From assembly GCA_947034885.2 (NCBI GenBank), contig OX344752.2, positions 13,826,001 through 13,890,000 of the forward strand: a stretch of 64,000 bases of DNA. The letters run 5' to 3'. The notes below the pieces were generated by a model. The model was not told where the DNA came from and ran no database searches. It saw only the letters and a program-made list of their open reading frames with translations. The stretch is from Thuidium tamariscinum. Its lineage: Eukaryota > Streptophyta > Bryopsida > Hypnales > Thuidiaceae. Positions 10,764 through 23,459 of the stretch are shown piece after piece. Numbering within the stretch: position 1 is the stretch's first letter; every line of letters starts with the position of its first letter. Both the position numbers and the translations under genes were made by a program.

Positions 10764-13059
10764 ATGGCTAGGGCTTTGTACACTGTAGGGTTTTGGATTC
10801 GGGAGACGGGGCAGGCGCTGGATCGCGCCGGATGCAGGTTGCAAGGGAAATATATGTTCCGTGAGGAATGTGAGTGCCTGTGATAACTCGATTGGGACCA
10901 ATGTTGTTGAGAGGATTGGAATTAGTGCTCTGGTGTCTCTGATTGTTGTGCTGGACAACTTTTGCGGATTAGCGTTATTTGGCGGTTTTTATTTGGTGAC
11001 GACGCCTTGGTGAAGATAGCAAGCTCGAGAATCGGAAACAACTGAGTTCTGTGTTTAAAAAAAAATTTGGGCCTTGCTTAAGATTGAGGAGCGTCCCGCT
11101 AGCTTCGTCTTGCGGTGGTTGTTTCGTCCACGATGTGCATTCATGTGCTCACTACAGCGATCACGCATGCGGATTACTACCATGCTCTTTCTTTCCAGTT
11201 GTAATGCGAAAAATTCGAGCGGAGCTCTGAATTTAGGGTGACAGATTCGTTTAGGGTTTGGGGAGGTGAAAGTATATCTCATTGCTTCGTAGAGAATATT
11301 TTCATTCTCACTGATCTACGAGGCGACACAGTATTTTGGAATGACGAACACTCCCTTCCACTCAGTCGTCCTCCGTGTCCTTGTGCTTCCTCTCAATTAC
11401 TCTCTCAAAGAATAGCAGAGCTGAGTCGTTTGCTACTGGAATTGTCGTATTATGTCAAGTCTTGGTATCATGAAGTGAGTCAATTTTCATGCATGCCGGT
11501 ACACGAACAGTCCTTTTCAGGAGCAAACGGAGTTCGAAGCGATTTATTTGTTTTACAACGTGACGATGGTATTCTCAGCTAACCACTATGATGTTGTATT
11601 CTCGATGAACAGTGACGAGGCATCGGCCATTGATGAACCTCTTTGATAAGAAGCCCGATGTTGCTGAAGATGCATTTGTTGCCCCTAGTGCATCCCTTGT
11701 CGGTGATGTTCAAGTTGGATCCAAGTCCTCTATTTGGTATGGCTGTGTGCTGAGGGGTAAGCGATCTCATTCCTACATGGAAGGAAGGGTAGAATGAATC
11801 TTATCTGAGCTGTCAGCTTATTAATCGGTAGTGCTTTATTTTTTTCCGTTTCTTTCCTGTATTGGTAAATGTTGTGTTGGTCTATCAAGGATGATCATCA
11901 GTTGGTCTTCATCTACTTAATAATGCGATGGAATCTGTTCGCGAAATATGGTGTATGGTTCTGAGTGTTGGCAATGTTGTGGCAGGGGATACAAATAGCA
12001 TAAGAGTTGGCTCTGAAACGAACATTCAAGATCACTCTTTAGTGACTGTTGGTGGTTCTCGTTTTATTGGTGGGAATGCCTCTACTGTAATTGGCAACAA
12101 AGTTACCATAGGTGAGTGTTTGTGACAATATGGAATACGGTGTCTGTTGATTCCTTTGTCAGTCAAGCCAGGACTCTTTTGAAGACCGTGCACTCTGGAA
12201 CGATACATTTATTGGGGTGAGGGTTCATGTCAACTAACGGTGTGCGTGGGAGACGATTTTAGGGCATGGCGCAGTGATTCATGCTTGCACTGTGGAGGAC
12301 GGAGCATTTGTGGGAATGGGTGCCACCCTTTTGGACGGTGTGGTTGTAGAACAGGGTGCATTTGTTGCTGCAGGAGCATTGGTCAGTGAGAACACCCGGA
12401 TTCCTGCTGGCCAGGTTTTTCTCTTTCCTTCTCGTTAGCCCGGCTGCTTGAAGAATTGTTGACATACATTTCCAGTCTTCAGTTTCTTGGAACTCGGTCT
12501 GCATCCATCTTTGTTGTGTAGTGTCTCTACGAGACGGGAGACACTAAGTAATGGGTTTGAAAATGTGTCATGTGATTAAATCAACAGTAGCATGTTGGGG
12601 TCCATCGTGTCAAAGAAAGAATTTCTAATCTCTAATTGAGCTGTGTCGTGTGGTTGTAGGGAAAGTGACATTTTAAGATTGTTACCTTTCGATTTTAGAG
12701 ATTTTCAATCTGTGAGCGTTGAATGGAAAGAGACATGCAAATTACACATTTCTATTTGGGATAGAGACACTTGACATTAGCCGCTGTAGTGCGCGTTTGT
12801 GTACAAATCAAAGTCTCTATGCACATGTGGGTGAATGGTTGCATTTTTGTTTGAGCAGATCTGGGCTGGGAATCCAGCTAAGCTCTTGAGAGAGTTGAAG
12901 GGTGACGAAGGCGCGTTCATCCCCAAGTCTGCAGACCACTATTCGGAGCTGGCCGCTGCGCATGCTGAGGCCAACGCCAAGAGCTTCCATGATTTGACTA
13001 CTGTCCCAGAAGTGAAGATTGAAGAAAAGAGTCCGGAGCTGACTCAGGCGTCGCAATAA
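10764..13059 (+). CDS. GAMMACA: Gamma carbonic anhydrase (mitochondrial complex I subunit type)
   Basis: Five exons: 10764-10869, 11613-11756, 11986-12111, 12263-12414 and 12859-13059, giving 242 aa. The N-terminus MARALYTVGFWIRETGQALD matches plant gamma-CA proteins. The left-handed beta-helix follows: DVAEDAFVAPSASLVGDVQV, SSIWYGCVLRGD, TNIQD, KVTIGHGAVIHACTVED, GMGATLLDGVVV, NTRIPAGQIWAGNPAKLL. Plant members form a domain on the matrix side of complex I. The active-site region keeps R-G-D, Q98-D99 and two zinc-ligand positions, His127 and His132. The first zinc position is Thr104 instead of His; a His sits at residue 100. The 23- and 5-residue spacing shows this is a true aligned substitution, so catalysis is doubtful. 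The C-terminus is shorter than in many seed-plant homologues. Intron 1 is 743 bp. Confidence 0.93.
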
Positions 13060-16000
13060 TGTCATCAGCCTGTCATTAGCAGAGTTTTGAAGGGAGAAGA
13101 ATCCGGGTAAGAAAGAATTGGAACCTGAAGTTTCAGGTTTTGCAAAATAGCCGCATTTGATAGTGAGACGTAGATCTTCTAAACGTTATCCGAGCTGAAC
13201 TTGAGGCATGGTCTGACAGTTTGTTTAGATTCCAAATCGAAGATGGATGACTTTACACGTTTGTTGCCGAATCTCCTAGTGAGCTGTCGAGCTTCAGTTA
13301 TGGAACCTCATGCTTCAGTCATGGAATCTCAATAAGTTGCCTTTAATTAAATCATTGTGATTTTATGCACGGTTTTTAGTGTGCATTGTCTCATTTGCTG
13401 TGCAATACATGAGGTGGAGTATTTTTTGATAATTTTGAGGTGGGGCGTATGTCACCCATTTTCTCATCTTATGAGTGACGATTTATCTGGGCGTGGCAGT
13501 TCTGACTGGCTTAGGATATACTGTTAGTAAGTTAAGGTTCTCGTGTCCACACCCGGATCATGTACATTGCAGTACACTGAGCATATTTTTGGACTTTTGG
13601 TCCTCACTGTCTCAAGTGTAAGGACCACAAGGCACTCCAAAGTCCAAATGTAAATTGTCTAGATTTAGGACCTTCTGTGTTTATAGGCAAGGCTAAGTAT
13701 TTGTCAGTGTATTGCATAACTGGCACTACTCAGGCAACAATCTTGGAATGGCATTTGTTAGGATTTTGTTCGACCCCTGATTTCTCATGAATAATAAAAT
13801 TTCCACATTAGAAGCTTAACTAACGAAGGTGAAAATATTATTATTATTGAGACAAATAGGGTATAGTTCAGGAGGTGGATGCTTTTAGTGACCACTGTGT
13901 TTCTTTTAAAAAAATCATAACTATGAATATGAAATTCATGATATGATATGGGTTAGAGCATCTACACAATGGTAGGTATCTAGAGTTGCTAAAAATGCCT
14001 GGCTAGTTCAAATAATAGAAGAGATGGCCTAATGATGAGGGCCTAAATGTATATTGGATTGGACTAGAGGTGGAGTTCCAAGCATCAAGTTGTGAGGTCC
14101 AATCCAAGCCCACATCATGATTCTAGATGCAAATCCATTCTCGAAGTAAATTATTTACTATTCTTCTAATAATTTTAAATTATGTGACATGTGGCAACCA
14201 ATGAATGAGGTGGGCCACAACAATAAGTCTTAGAATAGGAGATACAAGGACACAAGTGGAGAATATTTTGAAATACATAGTAAGTTAGGATGATGGAAAG
14301 GAGAATAGGCTTACAAATCATAAAATCAAGCATCATATAACAGATCAAGTAGACAACTTGGGCATATGAATATCTTTGGGCCTAGTTGGACTTTTTATTA
14401 GGTCACTTATGGACTTTTAGCCTTGTTGTAACCAATTTCAATAACAATGAGAATATATTTTACAATTAAAATGTAGGATATACTATACTTCAAAGTAAAT
14501 GCCTTACATTGACCAATTTTAGTAATCTTCATAATATATTTTTACCATTGAAGATGTACGATATATTTTATTTTCAAGTTAGTGCCTTATAGTAACCAAC
14601 TTTAATCCCTAAATGCTTAAACAACCATTTTATGTTTGTTGCACAACTTCAAACAAAATTTTTAGGCAAAAAAGAAATCAATTTTTTCATTTTTATTTTT
14701 GAAAAAATTGAGATGCCTTTCAATATTTTTATTCAAAAAAGATTCTATAGTCAAACAAAAAATTAAAAGAAAAATAGCACAAAGGGTGTTTATAATTTGC
14801 CTAGTGTTGAAAAGCTCACTATTGGAGGAAAATATTGTTGCTCTTATAACCAAATCTTATGCATTTTCTTACAAATCAATAGAAACTACAATTTCGACCA
14901 ATCAAAAGAAATTCAAATGTCGAAGGTAGAAATTTTATTTTAGTGGATTTTTGAAGTTATATGTTCAAAGTTGATTTGAAGATAATCTAAAAATAATTTT
15001 ACAATTTTGACCACATGGATACTTTCCACTTTTTGTACTTCACATTGTCTTCTTTGATGCAAACTACAAAAAAATTATAGAACTTATATTTTATAATACA
15101 TTTGTATTTTGTCTAAATCCCTTGAACTTTTAGAGGTTAATGGACCTTATAATATATTTTTGCTAAAAAAAAATATAAGAAACACAAATCTCCCCAATTT
15201 ACTTTCATTCCTACTATAATTTGTCAAAATGGTTCAATTTATTGAATTTCAACTAATTATTTGATATCATAATGTTCTTTTTAATTTTCAAATTATTTGG
15301 ATTTTTTTAACTTTTTAATTTTAGATTAAAAAATGAATTATGGACCTTTAATTAAAATTTTCTTTGATTTTTAGATATTAGTATGAAAATTTATAAAAGT
15401 TTGGACAATCAAGCTTCAAATTTTTTCTTAATTATGGACATCTACAATGTAGTTCCTTTCTTCTCAAATAATTCATTTCAACTAACATATGTTAACATAG
15501 GGATCATTCATGTTGACATATTGATCCCTTTTTAAATGTGGACTACAACTCTTTTGGAAGAAGGAAATCGTTTTTTTCTTAAACATATGATATCCACATT
15601 AAAAAAAACATCAAAATTATTAGAGTGACTCTCATAAGTATTCATATTCTTAAAAAAATGTCATAACTTATTGACAATTTAGATTTTTCCATCAATTTTT
15701 TGATATATTGATTTACAAATAACATACTTTTATCAAATGACTTTTAAGAAGATTCAAATGCTTTTAAGAATTTAATCAAACTTACTAGTGAAAAAAACTT
15801 TAAATATATATGATTCTTTTTCAAGATTTTTTAGAAAGTAGGATTTGAAATCTTTTTATAAATTTTTTATTTGAATTTCACAAATTTTTAAATTTGATTG
15901 AATGAAATATTTTCCACTAAAATATGACTCTAAATTCTTATCCATGATCCATCTTATAATTCAATGCAAAAATCTTGAAAACATCATGAAAAATAATATA

Positions 16001-17830
16001 TAATAATTTTAAATGTTAAATTTCAAATTTTTAGAGATTTTTGGAGTTTATAAGATATAAATAAATAGAGTCATATATTAGTTAATAATATTTCATTCAA
16101 TCAAATTTTAAAGTTTAAGAAAATTTTATGAGAAAATTCTAAAGAACATTTTGTTCCACTTAGTAAAAAATTATTTTAAAATTTGACTTTAATTAAAAAA
16201 AATCATAAAATTATTTGATAAAATTATTTAATTGTTTTATTTTAAATTTTTAGTTTTTATTCAAAATAGTTATTTATACCAAAAATTTCTAAATTTTGTT
16301 TAAATATGTAATTCTTGAATTAGCTATGTCAATTTTTTAACAGCTCAAAACATTTTGATATGCATTGTGAAAAATTTTCCCCCCTAATGCCAAAACTTCA
16401 AAAATGAATTATAGTGGGGTTATTTCATTCTTCTTAAGGTCAATATCTTTGTTTTTAAATAGTTCTACTCTTTGAAAAATCTATACATAATTCCATTGTT
16501 GGCATACTTAGAATTTAGCATTCAAGTTTTTAATTTCACACAAAAAAGTATGTTCAATGATTGCAATGTACTATTGAGTTAATGCAAACCATTGATCTTA
16601 GATTTATATTTTGTCTATTTTATCAACCAACTCATTTTATTCATAGAAACTTTATCACAACCAATCTACATCATTTTAATTAAAAAGTTGTCCTAGTTGT
16701 TGAGATACTTGTTGTGGTAATAACTAAACAACAATGATGATATTTCACCAACAATAACTACACAACAACTATGTTATCAATTTGTTTATAAAGAAAGTAT
16801 ACATACATTTTCTTGTAATGTCATAGCCTACAAGTTTAGGGAATTTTTGAACACTATAATAATGTAAAGTTGTATGTAAATGTGATATGAAAAACACACT
16901 TGGGATCATTGAATTTAGAAGAGTGATTTGAATCCCTTTTCACTGTTTTTCATTATTGCATTTGTATGCAATTTCTTTGAACACAAAAAATTATTGAAAT
17001 AATAATACAATGAATATACAATGTGTGTGGTTCATTTCCTAAAGTTTATTTTTTACTATAAAGACATAAAAGACTAACACTAGCCAATATATTATACCTA
17101 ATTGTTCTATCACTACAAGAGAAAGGGGTGTTTTAAGTAGTGTCCTAGACATCACGTCTTTTAAGTAACGTCTTTTAAGTAAGGTTTTAAATAAAAATTT
17201 ACTAAAAAGACTGTCTTTTTAGTAAAATTTTACTTAAAACCTTACTTAAAAGACGTTACTTAAAAGACGTAATGTCTAGGACACTATTTAAAACACCCCT
17301 TTCTCTTGTAGTGTATTTAAAATAGAAGTGTATACATTCATCATTGAAATTTTGTGTCATAAGAGGTCTTGTACAATAATTTGACCTTTAATGAGTACTT
17401 TTGGATTATCCTAACCCTTGTAGAATATAGGCCCTTATGATCAAGGTAGTTATCAAAATTGCTCCAATTATTGAATCAATAGGTACATTTTTAATTTCTA
17501 CATTGAACATTGAAGTCATCAATTGATTTTTTATTGATATTGCGACGATTTTTTGGTTGATGAAGGACAAGGAATTCCTCTCTATAGGAAAAAAAGGCAA
17601 TTTTTGTAGAAAGAAGAGATCTTGTAGAATAATTTGATTTCCAATAAGTGTTTTTGGATCTTTTTTAACCAATGATTCACACCATACCATAGTCACTAGT
17701 TCATCCTTTGAGGATTAAGAGTTTAGCAACTAAATGATTCACATGATATCAAAATGGATGATTTCCATAGTGACCAGCCTGTCCGGTTTCAGGATTGAGG
17801 TGACGATTTATGGTGATATTAAAGAGGCTT
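13060..17830. other. AT-rich intergenic stretch
   Basis: The first few hundred bases are probably the gamma-CA 3' UTR. From about 14.4 kb the sequence is extremely AT-rich with no sustained coding frame. An imperfect foldback lies at about 13560-13725 (GGACTTTTGGTCCT against AGGACCACAAGG). The one well-defined element is the palindromic CACTA-type copy at 17111-17313. Confidence 0.6.
17111..17313. mobile_element. Palindromic CACTA-type MITE with TAT duplication
   Basis: The ends are CACTACAAGAGAAA and its complement, TTTCTCTTGTAGTG. The flanks carry a 3-bp direct repeat TAT at 17108-17110 and 17314-17316. Nearly all 203 bp fold back on itself, with the turn at about 17210. CACTA ends with a 3-bp target duplication are the hallmark of the En/Spm (CACTA) superfamily. 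There is no coding capacity, so it would depend on a transposase supplied elsewhere. Confidence 0.9.
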
Positions 17831-17847
17831 GAGTGTCTTCCGGACTA

Positions 17848-18174
17848 AGATAGAAGGTCCTATAATGGACCATCTAAGGGCTGAAACTGAATTTTGGGGA
17901 GGTGAAATATCTTGAAATAATTTTCAGTATATTTTCTTAGAAAGACAAGTGGAATTGACATCTAACCCAAGTCGTTTCATATATTTTGGAGCTTTTTTGA
18001 ATTAGTTATCAAATTTTGAAGTTGAAAGGGCATAGGGCTCTAAAATGGTGCCCTAGCTAAAATGTACACTATCAGTACACTGCTGAAGGCTATGCAAATG
18101 TAACATGTACAAACTTTGTACATTTAAGATAGGGCACCATTTTAATGCCCGCTCCATTTTAGGACCTCTTACCT
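17848..18174. mobile_element. TA-flanked MITE, family B, copy 1
   Basis: The ends are AGATAGAAGGTCC and GGACCTCTTACCT, flanked by TA on both sides. It is similar along its length to 59686-60016, including the interior GAATTGACATCTAACCCAA. It is 327 bp and non-coding. It ends about 750 bp before the putative first ATG of PEX4, inside or next to the promoter. Confidence 0.8.
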
Positions 18175-18179
18175 TAATT

Positions 18180-18922
18180 TTCTAACTTAACTTCATTCCC
18201 GACAGAAAGAAGTCCAGTAGAAAGATAAGGACGGCCTCCAATAAAGAAATCGGAGCTTTCTCCATCTTCTTCTTCTCTTTCTTCACTTGCAAGTCGTTTG
18301 GGCGCTTCAGTTTATCGCCCGTGCTTCATCAATCGCGACGAATTCCGCAATCTGCATCCATGGTACGCGTATTTTGTAATTTTTGCTTCGTGGGGTTCAT
18401 ATTCAACTGAACGAGTCTTCTGTCTTGGTTTTTATTTGGGTCACCGCGAAATTTCGTCTCCTAGGGTTTCGAGTGATAAAGTTGTGAAATTCTTGTGAGT
18501 TTGATGTTGTAATCCCTGTATTGCGAGCTGACCTCCTTGTATGTGGAGCCCTAGCTCTGAATTCATTCTCTGCTAAAAGATCTAAATCTACTGATTCTAA
18601 ATTATGATATGTGCATAAGAAAAAATAAAATGAAACTATAATTTAGGTCTCAAAGTGCTGAGCTGCGATGCCATTGCTGCGCAAAATCGCTCACTAATTC
18701 CTCTCAAGAAATCCCTTCATGCTCCTTGCCCTCCCCACCTTAGCTCTTAGTGACATAATGCTTTTTATATTGTCTACTGAGAATAAACTTTTTGACAATC
18801 GCCTGTGTGCAGCGATTTTAGAGCATCACATTGATTAGTGTTTGAGCAAGCAATCGCGAACAAGATTGTGAGAACAATCTCGTGATTGGCTTCGCGGCAG
18901 GAGCTTTCAGGTCGCGGCCACG
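18180..18922 (+). promoter_or_regulatory. Probable promoter and leader of PEX4
   Basis: Base composition rises at about 18200 with CT-rich runs (TCTTCTTCTTCTCTTTC at about 18265), typical of plant leaders. The segment leads into the ATG at 18923, which abuts a consensus donor. No specific TATA box was chosen. Confidence 0.35.
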
Positions 18923-21116
18923 ATGGTAAGTCATTGTCCTTCTGTTGGACACACATCTTGTCGTTCGGGAATGCGCTCCTTCAATTTTGCAGCGGTCGAT
19001 TTTACATTAGGACGTGGGTTGGAATAGTTAGGATAAGGGCTTTTCGCGATTTGAGTAGTCAACGATGATGGCATATGTAGCGGTTCACCTTACTGCGAAG
19101 AGTCTGCTTTTTTGGATCGTGAGGATAGGGGAACGGGTTTCTCAAGTGCGAGAGTTCATGGTAGTTTGTTGTTTTAGGTCGGAAGTGAATGGGGTTGTAT
19201 TCTTTTGCTGTATTGTTGTTTGTCAGGATTCTTGCAGTGCTAGATCGCTCTCGGCCTCCTCAAGAAAGGCCCCGTTTTCCTTTACCCGCGTTACCTCTTA
19301 ATGGCGAAATGCTTTTATGCTGACGTTAAAAATTGGAGACAAGCCACTGTGTGCCTCGACTTTCTCACTCAAGAACGTCACATTGATGAGGTTATATTAG
19401 TTAGATTGGATGTTTTTAAATAGTATTTGAAATTTATGGTTTGCATTGTATGAAACCGACGCTAAACCGCCTTCTCTCATGTCAATGTGGAGCCAGACGT
19501 CGCGAGCGAGGTTGTTTAAGGAGTACAAAGAAGTAAATAGGGAGAAAGGAGGCGACAATGATATTCAGCTAACTTGTGATGACACCAATATTTATCGCTG
19601 GACTGCTTACATTAAGGTCCTTCTCTAGTGCACGTTCTTTCTTGCATTTTCTCTGTTCACTCAATTTGCCTTCTGAATCCTTCTCGATATATGGTAGAAC
19701 CACCCATAGTCGACCACTTAAGCGATTCCGCGCGTGTTCTGGAGCAGGAGAGGGCAATGTAAATTTTTTTGCTCTGTAGAAAGATAGAAATGCTGGGCAT
19801 TGCCAATTTTTCGTGATTTTTGTCCTTGAATTTAAATTACTATGAACTTTGAAAGCCAAAAGTTGGCCTGAACCCATTCTCAATGTGTAGTCATCCAATT
19901 GTGATCATTGAAGAACTACTTTCCCGCTCATTACTTCAAATCATGAGTCATAAACTCATTAGTCCAATCTTGGAAAGGAGTAAAAACACATTCCAGTCTT
20001 GGTTGGAAATCTATTCCAGTGTTGGTTGAAAATGGTTGCAACTACAGGTTGGGCATGGATCGCTGGTTGGGAATGGGTGGTTCTACCATAAGTATGTCCT
20101 TACTTTTTCTTTGATTTGTCGGTGGTTTCTTCTCTACATCAGTATTTTATTTTCTATTTTGATGAGCCTTGGGAGTCTCGTCAACATTTTGGTAGTTCGG
20201 TCGGACGTTTATGGTTTATTGACCTTTTTTGAGTTGCAGGGGCCAGTAGACACTCCGTATCAGGAAGGCGTGTTTCAGCTCGCCATTAATGTACCGGAGC
20301 AGTATCCTCTTGTCCCGCCCCAAGTGCGCTTCGTCACCAAGATATTCCATCCCAATGTCCACTTCAAGGTTCTTCAAGGCTGTCCTTGCTCTGACTCATG
20401 CGAACTGCTTTAGCGTCTTCCATCTCTTGTATTTATTGACTTTACATTTTCTATTTCTTTTCAGAATCAAATCATTTTATGTTCATTTCACTTAAAGGGC
20501 TGAAACCATGAAATTATGGGCTCAATTTCCGTTTCACTTGTGTCAAAAAAATTATGTGCTCAATTCTGTGTGGACTTCTTCTTGCAGACAGGAGAGATCT
20601 GTCTGGATATCTTGAAGACAGCGTGGAGTCCTGCATGGACATTGCAATCAGTTTGCCGTGCAGTTATTGCTCTTTTGGCACATCCAGAGGCTGATAGTCC
20701 TCTCAACTGTGATGCAGGTTTGTAATAAATGACACACGATTAGATTTGAAACACTAGTTTTACTTGTGTTACATGAATCATGTGACAATTGAAACATAGG
20801 TGACACAGGATATTCACAGTAGTACGATCGGTGTTTACTTTTACTGTTTTCATTTATAATATGTGATAGTAGTTCATAAATACCTTTAGTACTCTATTAT
20901 CATTTGCAATCTGTTCATAGATTCTAAGTCACACTAGTTAATGTTTTTACTGTAATGCATGTCCTCTTCACTCGATCCTGACTTTCACTGGTCTTCGTTT
21001 TTCTTGCAGGAAACTTACTGAGATCGGGCGATAACCGTGGCTTCCGATCCATGTCCCAGATGTATACTCGTTTATGTGCGGTTCCTCCAAGCGGTGGACG
21101 ACCCAATTCGTCCTAG
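18923..21116 (+). CDS. PEX4: Peroxisomal ubiquitin-conjugating enzyme E2 (PEX4/UBC21-like)
   Basis: Exons are 18923-18925 (ATG followed by GTAAGT), 19497-19616, 20240-20368, 20588-20717 and 21010-21116, giving 162 aa. The protein reads M-TSRARLFKEYKEVNREK, close to plant PEX4. It has the E2 landmarks HPN (KIFHPNVHFK), active-site Cys89 in TGEICLDIL, and SPAWTLQSVCRAVIALLAHP. Plant PEX4 works with PEX22 on the peroxisome surface to monoubiquitinate PEX5 so that the receptor is recycled. The tail ends RLCAVPPSGGRPNSS. The start is the main uncertainty: without splicing the first intron, translation could begin at 19479 (MSMWSQ) or 19485 in the same frame. I prefer the spliced model because the donor is ideal and the resulting N-terminus matches the family length. 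Confidence 0.92.
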
Positions 21117-23150
21117 TCTCCAAGTCCAAACTACCAGAAGACGATGGGCAACACAATGGTGTATCCAACCGCGGTTGCGATTGGAGCTTATCAAGCTGCG
21201 CTAGGACTGTATTTCTAAATGATGACTTGGCTCGTAGAGATCTGTTTCTGGATGGCCCAGGTAGAACAGAAGCTTTTCGAAGGTCGTTACCGGTTATTTA
21301 TTACGCCACTAGGAATCCAAGGTCGGGCAGATGAAGAGTTCTCTGATTGTAATTATTATGAAACCAGACTGCTGGCTTCAATAGAGTTATCCCTAAGTTA
21401 TTGAAAGTGGGCTTGCTGACCTTGTTGTAAGGTAACTACACCCAAAAGTGTCCACATAAGCAATCCATCATAGTTTCCATTATTATATTGAATTTTTGTG
21501 TAGGGTCTTGTTGGTAGTCATAGGGGGATTCTAGATTCTCTTAGAATGTGTTTTTTGGACATTGTGTGAATAAACTATGAATTTTTAAATTGCTGAAAAT
21601 AAATGACCCTAGACTTTAGAGTACATTTTACGTAAGAAAGTTTTAGAAAGGGGATAGTTACTTTAGTGGACTTTGACTCTCTTCTTGTACAAAGGGACAA
21701 TTATGAAATATTCTACTTGAAGTCATTTACTATAAAATCCATTTGACTTCTTTATTACTAATCCTTAAATGATAGGCCAAGTCCTTCTATAACATTGTTT
21801 ACAAATGAAGTATAGGTTTCCTTTTACATCTTTGAAAAGATGCCCCTAGAGTGAACTAAATTGTCTTATATGGTTACTTAGCCAACTTTAATCTTTACAT
21901 TAATTAATTGATGAGTCCTTCCTAAGTATATAATTGAAGATAATTCCTTCCTAGTATGGGGAGGACCTTTGTTTGGTTATACAATATTATGTTGGTTTGA
22001 TTTAAGGGCCTATTTTTTTGGAGTGTTCTAACCAATTGGATCCACTTCAATTATTAATACTAAATATGGCTTGTCAAGCATTGCATTTAGGCTACAAAGC
22101 CAAAGGACTATTACTAAAATATTCAATTTTTCTTGTCCTATTTACACAATTCTTTGGGCAAGCAATAAGCCCCACTTCTTGCTTCAAGGAGACTCTTTGA
22201 TTCTCCTTTAGGTTGCCGTGCACGCAAGTGAATGTTGTTTAACCCTTAACCCTTAACATTTTGTGTCCAATGAATGACAAAGAATCTTCATTTGTAGGAC
22301 AAAAGTGCAACTATTCATCCTTAGTATTAGGGGTGGAAAGGAAAGATCTTCTTCAAAACTTTGACTACTAATGAGTATATTTGTCTTATTCAAAGTAGAT
22401 GATGTTACACAATATCAAAATGGATGATTTCCAAGACCATTAGTCCATGCTTCAAGGAGTAATGGATGAGGTAGGAACACTATGAAAACTGATTTAAGTA
22501 AATTCAACATACTTGGAGTCATTTTTTTCTAAAAATAACATTTTTGGAGTATTAGCAACAAAAAAAATATGATTTATAAAAATAAAATAAAAATATATAT
22601 AATTTTTGGATAAGGCATTTAATTTCTTTGAATTTTCAACGTAGGACTCACTAGGCAACTTAAATCTACACTCCTAAGAACTTTGCCTTGATTCTCACAC
22701 CAAAATCTAAAAAATATAGAGCCCACCACCCATAATTAAGCATAAAGATGGTTATAAGGTACTTTGGGGGACACTTTCAAGACAACTTTGACTAGTGTCA
22801 AACAATGAGTACATTGAATTGAATGGATGCTCCTACCTTAATGTTACAACTAGCCCTTTTACTTTTGGCACCGTAGGGATAGATTGCATCATTTCAAAAT
22901 AAATGACTTTTTTCCGCCAGATAAAAGTAATCTTTTTTCACTACAAATTTTCTAGTTTTCTTTCAAATATGGATGAAGTCACCAAATTTGGATGAAAAAG
23001 TGTGTGAATATGATGGAAAAGTGTTTTTAAGTCGAAAATATAGATGAATGTAGGAATACAATGCTTCACCAAAATTGAAGTGATTGCCATCTTGGCACTT
23101 TCTCAAAAAGTAAAAAACAAGGGTTGGTCACAACCTCTCCGTCATGATAT
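21117..23150. other. 3' UTR and AT-rich intergenic space
   Basis: Probable PEX4 3' UTR, then AT-rich sequence. The stretch 22500-22860 resembles the segment just before the tandem array at 24.45-24.75 kb (shared AGTATTAGCAAC and CTCACACCAAAATCTAAAAA), marking a dispersed repeat. No coding exon is supported. Confidence 0.5.
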
Positions 23151-23151
23151 A

Positions 23152-23424
23152 AGGTGGGTACACCCAAAAGTGCCCTATTCCTAAAAGCACCATCTATAGT
23201 GCACATACATTTCCAAAATCAGTCATGTTTACAGACTGTAGATGGCGCTTTCAGAAACAAACTTTGACTGTTAATAACTTTTGCATACGGTATCCAAATA
23301 CTACGTTCTTTGGTGCATTGGAACATGCTTTCACTTGCCAACAAGACTACATAAAAATTTGAACTAATTAATAGCAAGAACTAGGCTCAGTATGAATAAG
23401 TGGCGCTTTTGGGTGTACCTACCT
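23152..23424. mobile_element. TA-flanked MITE, family A, copy 2
   Basis: Terminal repeats AGGTGGGTACACCCAAAAG and CTTTTGGGTGTACCTACCT are flanked by TA. It is 273 bp and non-coding. It is very similar to 51223-51491, sharing CATACATTTCCAAAATCAGT and GGAACATGCTTTCACTTGCC. The right end lies 36 bp from the stop codon of the candidate minus-strand gene at 23460. Confidence 0.85.
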
Positions 23425-23459
23425 TAGTGCGATTTTTCACAGAATTTTGATTCATTTGG

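Noticed and set aside
14026..14110. tRNA-like or SINE-like A and B boxes (TGGCCTAATG, GGTCCAATCC)
   Set aside because: The boxes are imperfect and about 70 nt apart, too far for a tRNA, and no cloverleaf can be drawn.
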